Shown: one piece after another, positions 1 through 6,674 of the stretch | Layout: every line of letters starts with the position of its first letter | Position numbering within the stretch: position 1 is the first letter of the stretch | DNA from: a virus | Reading direction: 5' to 3' (one strand) | DNA: 24,578 nt | Virus record (IMG/VR): IMGVR_UViG_3300025646_000352 | Coordinates: 1-24,578 of that record | Notes under the pieces: generated by a model | What the model saw: the letters and a program-made list of their open reading frames with translations, nothing else | Told to the model about the DNA's origin: nothing | Database searches by the model: none | Translations under genes and position numbers: made by a program

Positions 1-2
1 GG

Positions 3-848
3 TTGATGGCAATGGCAGGCGGTCAAACCGCATTGCCTGGGCAAGTGGCGTTCACAACCGCAGGCAGCCATAGCTGGACTGTGCCGTTTGGCGTGACGAG
101 TATTTGCGCCGTCTGCGTTGGCGGCGGTGGCGGAGGCGCAGGTGGCGATGGGATTTTCGATCTTGGCGGCGGCGGTGGCGGCTTGTCCTACCAAAACAAC
201 ATTGCCGTTGCTCCAGGGCAAACGGTAACAATTCAAGTAGGGGCTGGCGGTACGGGAGGCATATCCTCTGCTGGTACAGCAGGGGGCAACTCCACTATCA
301 CCTACGCCAGCTCAACAGTTGTGCAGGCAAATGGCGGTGGCGGTGGTATTGGTGCGTCATCTGGAGTACTAAACAATGGAGGCTCGGGTGGATCAACCTT
401 GGGCTATGACGGCGGTGGAGATGGCGGTGGGGCAGGTGAAGCAAGCGGTGCCGGCGTCGGTGGTGGCGGTGGTGGCGCCGGCGGTTACTCCGGCGATGGC
501 GGCGATGGTGGCACCAACCTCACCGATCCCACCGCAGGCGCTGGTGGAGCTGGCGGCGGTGGAGATAGAGGCGCTAGCGCTGGTGGAGGCGGTGGCGGCG
601 TCGGCATCCTAGGGGAAGGCTCAAACGGTGCAGCAGCCACTGGCGACGGTGGCGCCGGCGGTGGCGGTGGCTCGGGTGGCGATAACGGCTCCAGCTCTGG
701 CAATGTCGACGGTGCAGGCATTGGTGGCCTCTACGGCGGTGGCGGCGGCGGCGCTGACAGCGCTGGCTCCGATGGTGCCAGCGGCGCAGTGCGCATCATC
801 TGGGGCGTCGGCAGAGCATTCCCGTCAACGAATACCGCTGACGTGTGA
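3..848 (+). CDS. Glycine-rich tail fibre/appendage protein, possibly 5'-truncated
   Basis: About 280 residues. The N-terminal 35 residues resemble a small beta domain (TAGSHSWTVPFGVTSICAV) that begins many glycine-rich phage tail proteins. Residues 39-265 are dominated by runs of Gly with Ala, Ser and Asp, and the protein ends with a GAVRIIWGVGRAFP tail of the kind seen at the end of cyanophage fibre proteins. Such proteins are virion-surface parts, usually distal tail fibres or adhesins. ATG codons lie at positions 6 and 12 and a TTG at 3. The frame is open to the window edge, so the true start may be upstream. The lysis cassette follows 32 bases downstream, a common tail-to-lysis order. The Gly-rich DNA also leaves long GC-rich ORFs in other frames that are not genes. 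Confidence 0.8.
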   Translation: MMAMAGGQTALPGQVAFTTAGSHSWTVPFGVTSICAVCVGGGGGGAGGDGIFDLGGGGGGLSYQNNIAVAPGQTVTIQVGAGGTGGISSAGTAGGNSTITYASSTVVQANGGGGGIGASSGVLNNGGSGGSTLGYDGGGDGGGAGEASGAGVGGGGGGAGGYSGDGGDGGTNLTDPTAGAGGAGGGGDRGASAGGGGGGVGILGEGSNGAAATGDGGAGGGGGSGGDNGSSSGNVDGAGIGGLYGGGGGGADSAGSDGASGAVRIIWGVGRAFPSTNTADV

Positions 849-880
849 TCGCTAAGCTGACGATGTAGGCCACCGCTGCC

Positions 881-1123
881 ATGATTGAAGTCATCGCCGC
901 AGTGGCCGGCGCATCCATCTCAGTCGCCGCGATGGGCGCCATGGGATTCAGTAGAAAGTCTGATGAAGCACGCGATGCTGTGATCAGGCTTACAAGCGCC
1001 GTGGAACATATAGCCTCACAACTTGAGGTGTTGCACCAAGACATCAAGGAAGACCGCAAGGAAACCTTTAGCCGACTTGGTAATGTTGAGCAGCGCGTGT
1101 CTAAGCTGGAAGCAAAGCCCTAG
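881..1123 (+). CDS. Small membrane-anchored coiled-coil protein, putative lysis accessory
   Basis: Eighty residues. A hydrophobic, Ala-rich segment at about residues 2-23 is long enough to cross the membrane once. The rest is a charged helix with heptad-like spacing (about residues 30-78, ending NVEQRVSKLEAKP) that probably forms a coiled coil. This plan, one N-terminal anchor plus a coiled coil, is seen in small phage lysis proteins related to holins or hemolysin XhlA-like proteins. The sequence alone does not say which. It lies 32 bases after the fibre gene and just before a second small membrane protein and the endolysin, which supports a lysis role. No clear Shine-Dalgarno is visible upstream. 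Confidence 0.65.
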   Translation: MIEVIAAVAGASISVAAMGAMGFSRKSDEARDAVIRLTSAVEHIASQLEVLHQDIKEDRKETFSRLGNVEQRVSKLEAKP

Positions 1124-1137
1124 GAGCTATGGACACC

Positions 1138-1275
1138 ATGAGCCCTGAAACCCTCGCGATTATTGCCATCATCGTCGGCGCTGGCTCTGAAATCATCACG
1201 CTGCTGCCGATCAAAGAAAACAGCTGGGTGCAGCTAGTGATCAAAGCACTCAAAGTGGTGTTCCCAAAGAAGTGA
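1138..1275 (+). CDS. Tiny membrane protein, candidate holin
   Basis: Forty-five residues from the ATG at 1138 (MSPETLAIIAIIVGAGSEII...), or 48 from the in-frame ATG at 1129. An AGGAG at 1122-1126 sits 11 bases before the 1138 ATG but only 2 before the 1129 one, so 1138 is preferred. A hydrophobic stretch (LAIIAIIVGAGSEIITLLPI) spans most of the first half and the C-terminus is basic (ALKVVFPKK), as in small class II/III holin-like proteins. The stop overlaps a GTG start of the next gene (GTGA). Size, topology and position two genes before the endolysin suggest a holin or holin-like protein, which is inference. Confidence 0.6.
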   Translation: MSPETLAIIAIIVGAGSEIITLLPIKENSWVQLVIKALKVVFPKK

Positions 1276-1532
1276 CATGGTTGGTTCGCTTCGGCGATCC
1301 GACCTGGCAGCAACAACTGCAGCAGTGGGCGCAAGACTTCAAGTTTCGCGCCACGCTGAAGCCACGCCTCGACCGCGAGGAGGAGAAGTGGCACGCTGCA
1401 CAACCGCAGCAGCCGAAGCCTGTTGTCACGCATCACGCAGTTGACGACACATTGCAAACCGGCGACAGCCGCTTGCTGGGCGGCGCAATGGAGATCCGCT
1501 CACCTTGGAATGACCGCAGTAAGACTGACTGA
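1272..1532 (+). CDS. Hypothetical protein between holin-like gene and endolysin
   Basis: Eighty-six residues starting at a GTG that overlaps the upstream TGA by four bases, which suggests translational coupling. It is rich in Gln, Trp and charged residues (WLVRFGDPTWQQQLQQWAQDF, then LDREEEKW) and has no membrane segment. The N-terminal half is probably helical and the C-terminal half looks disordered. I do not recognise the family. Its end overlaps the likely endolysin start by 23 bases in another frame. Position suggests a lysis-cassette accessory protein, but no function can be assigned from sequence. Confidence 0.5.
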   Translation: MTWLVRFGDPTWQQQLQQWAQDFKFRATLKPRLDREEEKWHAAQPQQPKPVVTHHAVDDTLQTGDSRLLGGAMEIRSPWNDRSKTD

Positions 1533-2679
1533 TCTGTTCAAGTTCTATAAGCACGGCACGCCGCATCAAATGTCCGCCGTGGCTGAACTTGAAGCTGAGC
1601 TGATGGCGGCAGCGCCGGAGGTATTTGAGCGTAGTCGGCCGTGGTATCGCACCTGGCAGCAAGCCGGCAAGCTGCATGATTATGCGCCAGCCATAAAGCT
1701 CATTAAAGAGTTTGAAGGCTGCCACCTCAGCGCATACCCAGACCCGCTGCATGGCTGGGATGTAGCAACCATTGGCTATGGCACCACACGCTACCCCGAT
1801 AGTCGCAAGGTGCAGCGCGGCGACAAGATCACCGTGATCGACGCGCAGGAGCTGCTGGAGATCGAGGTGGAGCGCATCGCCGCTAAGCTGCGCGCGTCGG
1901 TGCCGCATTGGGGTGCCATGCGGCAAGGGCAGCAGTGTGCGTTGATCAGCTTCGCCTACAACCTCGGCGCTGAATTCTATGGCTCTGCAGGATTTGAGAC
2001 CATCAGCAAACGACTGCGCGAAAAGGATTGGGCGCGGGTGCCAGCTGCGATGGAGTCGTACCGCAATCCCGGCAGCAACGTGGAGGCCGGCCTGCTCCGT
2101 CGTCGTCGCGCGGAAGGTGCATTGTGGCGCGAGGGTCAACCGGAGGTGCAGCAGTCTGGTGTCATGCTGCAAGTGCCGTATGAGCTGCAGCATGACAACC
2201 GCTCAGGTGCGGGATACCGCGAATGCTTCAGCTCCAGTGCCGCGATGGTGGCGCGGTTCTATGGCAAGGTGACGAACGATGATGCCTACAACGCCATCCG
2301 CCAGCGTTTCGGTGATACCACCGACGCAATGGCGCAGGTGAAGGCACTCAACAGCCTTGGCCTTGTCGCGCAGTTCCGCACTAATGCAACTGTGGAGCTG
2401 CTAGAATCTGAGCTAGAGGCCGGCCAGCCGGTGATGGTTGGTTGGTTGCATCATGGCCATGCATCGCGCCCTACAGGCGGCGGGCACTGGAGCGTAGTGG
2501 TCGGCATGACGCCAAAGGCATTCGTCCACAACGACCCAAACGGTGAAGCTGATCTGCTCAACGGCGGCTACGTCAATACCACCGCCGGGCGTAATGTTGC
2601 CTACAGCCGTCAAAACTGGCTGCGGCGTTGGCTGCCGGATGGCCCATCCTCGGGATGGTGTATCACGGTGCGACGGTAG
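1510..2679 (+). CDS. Endolysin: GH24 muramidase plus C39-like cysteine peptidase
   Basis: From the ATG at 1510 the product has 389 residues; an open frame reaches back to 1423 but its first 29 codons look like out-of-frame sequence of the previous gene. Residues about 58-205 are a T4-lysozyme-type GH24 domain with E69 (EFEG), D78 (AYPD) and T87 (TIGYG) in the catalytic order, which cuts the glycan strand of peptidoglycan. Residues about 218-389 resemble a C39-like papain-fold peptidase: C239 (YRECFSSSAAM), H326 (GGHWSVVVG) and N341/D342 (HNDPNG), likely cutting a peptide bond of the wall. The first 57 residues are a helical N-terminal region seen in cyanophage relatives. No signal peptide is visible, so release should depend on a holin. 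The lysozyme call is strong; the peptidase role is by motif only. Confidence 0.88.
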   Translation: MTAVRLTDLFKFYKHGTPHQMSAVAELEAELMAAAPEVFERSRPWYRTWQQAGKLHDYAPAIKLIKEFEGCHLSAYPDPLHGWDVATIGYGTTRYPDSRKVQRGDKITVIDAQELLEIEVERIAAKLRASVPHWGAMRQGQQCALISFAYNLGAEFYGSAGFETISKRLREKDWARVPAAMESYRNPGSNVEAGLLRRRRAEGALWREGQPEVQQSGVMLQVPYELQHDNRSGAGYRECFSSSAAMVARFYGKVTNDDAYNAIRQRFGDTTDAMAQVKALNSLGLVAQFRTNATVELLESELEAGQPVMVGWLHHGHASRPTGGGHWSVVVGMTPKAFVHNDPNGEADLLNGGYVNTTAGRNVAYSRQNWLRRWLPDGPSSGWCITVRR

Positions 2680-2688
2680 ACTGCAACC

Positions 2689-3543
2689 ATGACGATCACA
2701 GCAGCGCGATTATCACCCGAGCTGCTGGAGGTGCGGATCCCGTACAGCAGCCTTAAAGAGCAGGCAACCTTCCTGCTGGCTTCTGACATCCACCTTGACA
2801 ACCCCAAGTGCGACCGGCAGCTGCTGAAGCAGCACCTAGAAGAATGCCGCGCATCTAAGGGTCATGCGCTGTTTTTTGGTGATGTGCTATGCGTGATGCA
2901 AGGCAAGAAAGATCGTCGCGGCAGCAAAGGTGACATCCGCCCTGAGCATCTCGGTGGCAATTACTTTGATCTAGTCTTTCGTGAATCGGCGGATTTTCTG
3001 AAGCCCTATGGCGACATGATTCTGATGATGGGCGATGGCAACCACGAAACTGCTGTGCTCAACAATCAAGAGATTGACCCACTGGAAAATGTTGTGCGGC
3101 TGATGCGCAACGATGGTGCCACTACTGAGCACATGGGTTACCAAGGTTTTGTGAGGTTTGTATTCTGCCGTGATAACAATGAATCCGTCCGTCGTTGCAC
3201 GTTATTCTTCCATCACGGCGCATGGGGTGGCATCGTAACCAAAGGTGCAATGGGTGGCGGGCGTTATGCGCAGATCGCACCTGATGCTGACATCGTATTA
3301 AACGGTCACAACCACGAACGTAGCATCGTCGCGCATCCGTGCTACCGCATCAGCAACAACGGCAAGGCATGGATTGAGCAGCGTTGGCATCTGCAAACCG
3401 GCACATACAAACAAGAATTCGGCGGCACTGGTGGTTGGGCAGTAGAGCGTATCGCGATGCCCAAGTCACTTGGTGGCATTTGGCTGACATTGCAACCACG
3501 CAAACGCGGCGGCGTTGATGTTACATGCCGCCCTACGGTCTAG
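2689..3543 (+). CDS. Calcineurin-like metallophosphoesterase
   Basis: 284 residues with the metallophosphoesterase motifs in order: D33xH35 (SDIHLDN), G64-D65 (FFGDVL), G117-N118-H119-E120 (GDGNHE), H175/H176 (FFHHG) and G206-H207-N208-H209 (GHNHE). These residues hold two metal ions and hydrolyse phosphomono- or phosphodiesters. The fold covers phosphatases, nucleases of the SbcD/Mre11 type and cyclic-nucleotide phosphodiesterases, so the substrate is unknown. The gene starts 9 bases after the endolysin stop and runs into the HNH gene with a short overlap. Placement at the end of a late operon is odd for a DNA-repair nuclease. No targeting signal is visible. Confidence 0.85.
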   Translation: MTITAARLSPELLEVRIPYSSLKEQATFLLASDIHLDNPKCDRQLLKQHLEECRASKGHALFFGDVLCVMQGKKDRRGSKGDIRPEHLGGNYFDLVFRESADFLKPYGDMILMMGDGNHETAVLNNQEIDPLENVVRLMRNDGATTEHMGYQGFVRFVFCRDNNESVRRCTLFFHHGAWGGIVTKGAMGGGRYAQIAPDADIVLNGHNHERSIVAHPCYRISNNGKAWIEQRWHLQTGTYKQEFGGTGGWAVERIAMPKSLGGIWLTLQPRKRGGVDVTCRPTV

Positions 3544-3862
3544 CGTGGATCACTGCATTGATGGCTCTAACCTCATCCCAAAACGCAGTGCAAAGCAACG
3601 ATTTAGGCAACAGATCTTTGAGGCATGGAACTATCAATGTGCATATTGTGGTATCACAGCAGACACATTAGATCACGTCAAGCCAAGACATAAAGGCGGC
3701 GATACAGTCACCACAAACCTTGTGCCGGCTTGTAGGGACTGCAATCGCCGCAAAGGTAGCGATGATTGGCAAGAATGGTTCAAGGCGCAGGAGTCGTACC
3801 TTCTGGATCGTGAGCAGGCTGTAATGCGGTGGATTCAATCATCTGGTGATAGAACACCTTAG
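3515..3862 (+). CDS. HNH endonuclease
   Basis: 115 residues from the TTG at 3515; an ATG at 3518 or a GTG at 3545 are also possible starts. The HNH/zinc core is complete: C42xxC45, D53-H54 (LDHVKPRHKGG), N68 (TNLVPAC) and C73xxC76 followed by N77 and K80. The two Cys pairs bind a structural zinc and the His and Asn form the beta-beta-alpha metal nuclease site. Phage HNH proteins include free-standing homing nucleases and terminase-associated nickases. With no terminase in view the role is open. It overlaps the metallophosphoesterase end by up to 29 bases and closes the rightward block. Confidence 0.85.
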   Translation: MMLHAALRSSVDHCIDGSNLIPKRSAKQRFRQQIFEAWNYQCAYCGITADTLDHVKPRHKGGDTVTTNLVPACRDCNRRKGSDDWQEWFKAQESYLLDREQAVMRWIQSSGDRTP

Positions 3863-3908
3863 CCTGCCACTCTTGGCGGTGGTCTTTACACATGCCAGCA
3901 ACGCAGAC

Positions 3909-3930
3909 GCGCCACACATCACCGTGGCGC
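3909..3930. repeat. Inverted repeat at the convergent junction
   Basis: GCGCCAC at 3909-3915 and GTGGCGC at 3924-3930 form a perfect 7-bp stem with an 8-base loop. It covers the stop codon of the sigma gene and lies 47 bases after the HNH stop, where + and - transcripts meet. Neither side has a run of T, so it is not a classical intrinsic terminator. It could still slow or process both transcripts. Low-confidence regulatory call. Confidence 0.35.
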
Positions 3931-4821
3931 TGAATAGTTGGCTCCAAGCGGTGTACCCTCCATTGGGTTGTTGATCAACATCTTCAGCCTATTGATCCCA
4001 CGTTGCTCCGCGCCTTGCAGCGTTTGCTTCGATACCTTGTACTGCTGCTCTAGTTCGCGCCACGGTATCGGGTTGCGGCTATACCGTGCAGTGATCACAT
4101 CACGTGTGCGTTCATCCAAGTAGGCATCACAATACTGACGGATGATGTCTAGTTGCCAGTCATTTTCGGGGTCATAGGTATTCGGATCAGCGATTAGATC
4201 CATCAATGCTGAATGATCCTCGCAGCCTTGCGCTGGTTTATCAAGGCTTGATACCTTATACGACTGCAGCAACGTTTGCGATATTGCAGTGGGTTCCATG
4301 TCAAGAATGCCCGCAAGATCTTGCAATGTTGCTGTGCGGCCATGTTCGCGGCTGAATTGTTCAGCGGTCTTGTGCAATTTGATCAGTAGATCATGCGCAC
4401 CAACTGGCAACCTAATAATCGGGTCATATTGCACCAATGCGCGTCCAATCGCCTGACGGATCCACCAGTAGGCATAAGTTGAAAACTTATAGCCGCGCGT
4501 GTAATCAAACAGCTCTACAGCACGCGCAAGGCCCATGTTGCCTTCTTGGATGATGTCCATCATCTCCAGTGTTTGCGTTGCACGGCGGCGATATTTACGC
4601 GCGATATGTACTACCAGCTGCAGGTTGGATTGAATGAACCGCTGCCGCGCGCGTTCACCACTACGCAACTCGCGGCGTTCTTCAGTGGTCAGTGGTCTGT
4701 CGTAATCCTTAAGTTCCCGCCAGCGTTGTACGCGGCGCCCGAGTTGTATCTCTTGCTGCGGCGTAAGCAGTGGATACCGGGCGATACTGTTGAGGTAATC
4801 GCTAACGAGATCAGTTGACAT
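3919..4821 (-). CDS. Phage-encoded sigma-70 family RNA polymerase sigma factor
   Basis: 300 residues. Region 1.2 spans about residues 4-33 (DLVSDYLNSIARYPLLTP), region 2 about 60-140, with 2.1-2.2 core binding (NLQLVVHIARKY, DIIQEGNMGLARAV) and 2.3-2.4 -10 recognition (YKFSTYAYWWIRQAIGRAL), region 3 about 141-195 and region 4 about 228-282. The WW pair that opens the -10 element is kept. YAYWWIRQAI is the form typical of cyanobacterial group-2 sigmas, which points to a cyanobacterial host. In region 2.4 a Gly replaces the usual Thr (QAIGR versus QAITR). The region 4.2 recognition helix is unusual (VSKQTLQGAEQRG instead of the RERVRQIE type). It should bind host core RNA polymerase and redirect it, perhaps to late phage promoters, which is inference. 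A candidate promoter lies at 4847-4875. Confidence 0.93.
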   Translation of the reverse strand: MSTDLVSDYLNSIARYPLLTPQQEIQLGRRVQRWRELKDYDRPLTTEERRELRSGERARQRFIQSNLQLVVHIARKYRRRATQTLEMMDIIQEGNMGLARAVELFDYTRGYKFSTYAYWWIRQAIGRALVQYDPIIRLPVGAHDLLIKLHKTAEQFSREHGRTATLQDLAGILDMEPTAISQTLLQSYKVSSLDKPAQGCEDHSALMDLIADPNTYDPENDWQLDIIRQYCDAYLDERTRDVITARYSRNPIPWRELEQQYKVSKQTLQGAEQRGINRLKMLINNPMEGTPLGANYSAPR

Positions 4822-5068
4822 GGATGAAAATCCGTTGGTTCATTCGATTGAAGCACAATTCCACGGTGCAGCCAATGCTTCCATGTTGCGGCAGTTGCAC
4901 GCTGATGGGCAATACACTGCACTACTGGAATATGCACTGCTGCTAGCGGAGCAAGAAGCAAGCCAGCGGTCGCAAATCCAGTGGTTGATTCGTGAAGCCG
5001 CTAGCGGCGGTGTACCACCTGTGCAGCAGTGGCATTTGGAGGTTGCTAGGGAGTTGGGTGGTGGTTAG
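4820..5068 (+). CDS. Conserved-looking small helical protein, opposite strand to its surroundings
   Basis: Eighty-two residues (MDENPLVHSIEAQFHGAANA...), mostly helical and acidic, with repeated Ala, Leu, Glu and Gln (LLEYALLLAEQEASQRSQIQWL). I do not know a function. Its ATG overlaps the divergent sigma start by two bases (CATG), and its stop overlaps the convergent dCTP deaminase stop by four, so it fills exactly the gap between two - strand genes. Codon use and composition look protein-like, which argues against a chance antisense ORF. No Shine-Dalgarno is seen, and its promoter would have to lie inside the sigma gene. Confidence 0.6.
   Translation: MDENPLVHSIEAQFHGAANASMLRQLHADGQYTALLEYALLLAEQEASQRSQIQWLIREAASGGVPPVQQWHLEVARELGGG
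4847..4875 (-). promoter_or_regulatory. Candidate promoter for the sigma gene
   Basis: Read on the - strand: TTGGCT (4870-4875), 17 bases, then TTCAAT (4847-4852) preceded by TGC, an extended -10 context. The predicted transcript would begin near 4840, about 19 bases before the sigma start. It lies inside the opposing 82-residue gene. It is the weakest match of the promoter family described for this window. Confidence 0.4.
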
Positions 5069-5571
5069 GTGATGGAACCCATCACGCTGTCGTGGCCGTT
5101 GTAGTGGCCTGTTACCGCATAACTTAGCTCCGGCATGGCGCTCATGCGGATGAATACGACCTGGCCAATCTTCAAGCCTGGATATAACGGCAGCGGTAAG
5201 ATCTGCCGTGCATTTTTCAGCTCCAGCGTCAGTACACTACCATGCCACCCTGGATCGGCGTAACCAGCGTGGCTGTGCTCATACCCTTCGCGTGCACGGC
5301 TGGACTTCAAGAAGAACAAGCCGGCGACATCCTCGGGCATGTTGAACCGCTCGATCGTTTCAGCCAAGATGAACTGCCCAGGCCGCAGCCAGTACGGATC
5401 ATCAGCAGTGCGATCTGCGATGCTAAGCGGCCGCATGTTCAAGTCCTCGGCAGATTCGATCATGATTGTGCCGCCAAGACGTAGGTCAAGGCTGGCGGGG
5501 TTGATCAATGCTGGATCGTAGCCTTCGACCATTCCGGCGTTGCGGATTTCGCGATCGCAAAGAATCGACAT
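5065..5571 (-). CDS. dcd: dCTP deaminase
   Basis: 168 residues. Dcd-family signatures are present: INPASLDLRLG (23-33), KSSRAREG (89-96), HAGYADPGWHG (101-111), LTLELKN with the likely catalytic E117, and PGLKIGQVVF (131-140). The enzyme deaminates dCTP to dUTP, feeding dTTP synthesis during phage replication; some family members also hydrolyse dUTP, and I cannot tell which type this is. The length is a little short of the usual ~190 residues. Its start lies inside the end of the upstream zinc-ribbon gene. It is the last gene of the big leftward operon before the sigma gene. Confidence 0.9.
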   Translation of the reverse strand: MSILCDREIRNAGMVEGYDPALINPASLDLRLGGTIMIESAEDLNMRPLSIADRTADDPYWLRPGQFILAETIERFNMPEDVAGLFFLKSSRAREGYEHSHAGYADPGWHGSVLTLELKNARQILPLPLYPGLKIGQVVFIRMSAMPELSYAVTGHYNGHDSVMGSIT

Positions 5572-5791
5572 TGAGTTTTAAATGCAAGGTGAATGGTCCG
5601 CCGCTGAGATCACTAGCATCATCTGGTTCAGCCAGGAACTCAGCGAATTGAATGGTCTTGTACCGATAACCGCAGAATTCACATTCTCGATAACGTAGGT
5701 AGTCGCCACCTTCAGAGCGGTATGTGCGCAGCACGCTGGTGATCAGTGCTTTGCATTGCGGGCATGGGCATGAGGCGCGATTGAGTGGCAT
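5486..5791 (-). CDS. NrdR/Ogr-like zinc-ribbon protein
   Basis: 101 residues from the ATG at 5791; an upstream GTG at 5866 in the same frame is less likely. A four-Cys ribbon (CPCPQC ... CEFCGYRYKT) fills residues about 8-45, with aromatic and basic residues typical of the NrdR N-terminal or Ogr-type nucleic-acid binding ribbon. The NrdR ATP-cone domain is absent, so this is not a full NrdR. The C-terminal 35 residues are basic and low in complexity and overlap the dCTP deaminase start by 86 bases. A DNA- or RNA-binding regulator is likely, target unknown. Confidence 0.65.
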   Translation of the reverse strand: MPLNRASCPCPQCKALITSVLRTYRSEGGDYLRYRECEFCGYRYKTIQFAEFLAEPDDASDLSGGPFTLHLKLNVDSLRSRNPQRRNGRRLRSSIDQPRQP

Positions 5792-5905
5792 CAGAAGGCT
5801 AAAATGAATCTGACCCTTTCTGGGCCATCGCGTAACCGCTGCGCCCGCCAGCGGTGAGATTGCCACCTCGGGAGGAGCAGTCAGCGGGCGCCCAAGTTGA
5901 TCGAG

Positions 5906-6133
5906 TTACTGCCGCTCAGCAACCATCAACAACCGCCGCATATGCCAATCAGCCTTAGCTAGATCTTCTGCGCGGTTGCCTTTGTGCTCAGCACGCCATA
6001 GATATTTGATGACGTTGCCTTTGCAGTAGGCAATGAAACCATCATCACCAAGTGCAGCATGGATTGCATTGATGCACTCAATACCGCCTTGTTTGTAATG
6101 TGGCGGGTGATTCACCATGTCAGATTCAGTCAT
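5906..6133 (-). CDS. DUF3310 family protein
   Basis: Seventy-five residues matching the DUF3310 pattern: VNHPPHYKQGGIECINAI, then GFIAYCKGNVIKYLWR and a closing LAKADWHMRRLL. This small phage family has no firmly established role, though it is often annotated as nucleotide-kinase-like and found in replication modules. The start at 6133 overlaps the upstream stop as ATGA. A second ATG five codons in, at MVNHPP, is possible. About 115 bases without a clear gene separate it from the zinc-ribbon gene downstream. Confidence 0.85.
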   Translation of the reverse strand: MTESDMVNHPPHYKQGGIECINAIHAALGDDGFIAYCKGNVIKYLWRAEHKGNRAEDLAKADWHMRRLLMVAERQ

Positions 6134-6420
6134 TCAACCCAGCTCCATTGGTGGCGGTTGCAGATGCGCCAGATTTGTTTGATGCTCATGCCGTAATGCT
6201 TGGCGAGTTGTGGATACGTATTACCAGCTGCACGCATAGCACGCATTCGGCGCACATCATCCGGCGTCAGCACTGATGCAGGATTTGCCATGCCGCGTTT
6301 GAATTGGCCAGCGGTTGGTGTTGCCAGCGACCGACGCGCAAAGCACAGCAGGTGGTGATCAGCTGGAACATGCTTCGCCAGCTCCGCTGCAAGCTCCATC
6401 GCTAGCGCATGATGATTCAT
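6130..6420 (-). CDS. Small helix-turn-helix protein
   Basis: Ninety-six residues from the ATG at 6420; an in-frame start at 6480 would overlap the upstream gene even more. The C-terminal half (LTPDDVRRMRAMRAAGNTY, then a YGMSIKQIWRICNRHQW helix) reads as a helix-turn-helix of the resolvase/HNH-linker kind, where a recognition helix follows a short turn (HYGMS). It probably binds DNA. No nuclease motif is present. The stop overlaps the DUF3310 start by four bases, so the two are probably coupled. Confidence 0.65.
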   Translation of the reverse strand: MNHHALAMELAAELAKHVPADHHLLCFARRSLATPTAGQFKRGMANPASVLTPDDVRRMRAMRAAGNTYPQLAKHYGMSIKQIWRICNRHQWSWVE

Positions 6421-6541
6421 AGAGCCCGGTATAAGTCGCGTGCAGTGGATGGTTGGGATCATTGCGGCCGTCTTGTTCATACAGCCGGTCCAGCTCGTCT
6501 TGGCGAGCTTGCTGTTCAGTCGGGCTGCAGTCCTTGTTCAT
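6359..6541 (-). CDS. Hypothetical small acidic protein
   Basis: Sixty residues. The first 43 (RQDELDRLYEQDGRNDPNHP, then LHATYTGLYE) look like a conserved small phage protein with an amphipathic helix, while the last 17 are Ala/Ser/Cys-rich and may be unstructured. It starts inside the end of the upstream 52-residue gene (26-base overlap) and overlaps the HTH gene start by 62 bases. No function is recognised. Confidence 0.5.
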   Translation of the reverse strand: MNKDCSPTEQQARQDELDRLYEQDGRNDPNHPLHATYTGLYESSCASDGACSGAGEACSS

Positions 6542-6674
6542 CGGTCAATTCCAGTAGTTGAAGGATGTGCGCGGCAAATGCCGCATGGGTCATCACTGCA
6601 TGGGTGCCGGGAGGACGCCCGTAGGACGCCTCCCACCACTCCTTGAATGCAGCTTCAAGGGCGGTTTGGTTCAT
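6516..6674 (-). CDS. Hypothetical 52-residue protein downstream of ssb
   Basis: Found by translating the gap: MNQTALEAAFKEWWEASYGR followed by PPGTHAVMTHAAFAAHILQLL. The ATG shares one base with the ssb stop (TGATG), a coupling arrangement. The protein looks like one compact helical domain with aromatic residues (KEWWEASYG), a pattern seen in small phage proteins next to recombination genes. I do not recognise a function. It ends inside the start of the 60-residue gene. Confidence 0.65.
   Translation of the reverse strand: MNQTALEAAFKEWWEASYGRPPGTHAVMTHAAFAAHILQLLELTDEQGLQPD

Noticed and set aside
485-721. Pro-rich minus-strand ORF under the glycine-rich fibre
   Set aside because: Gly codons on + read as Pro/Ala on -; pure composition effect.
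3-848. Gly-codon repeats of the fibre gene as a CRISPR or tandem-repeat array
   Set aside because: Repeats are short, irregular and in frame with Gly coding; there are no equal-length spacers.
1101-1457. Minus-strand ORF of 118 codons antisense to the lysis cassette
   Set aside because: Antisense shadow of two supported + genes; Leu/Cys-rich composition, no motif, no start signal.
1426-2193. Minus-strand ORF of 255 codons under the endolysin
   Set aside because: It is the reverse of a protein with clear GH24 motifs, and its sequence has no domain-like pattern.
5486-5866. Longer form of the zinc-ribbon gene from the GTG at 5866
   Set aside because: The extra 25 codons look non-coding and the Cys ribbon begins just after the ATG at 5791.
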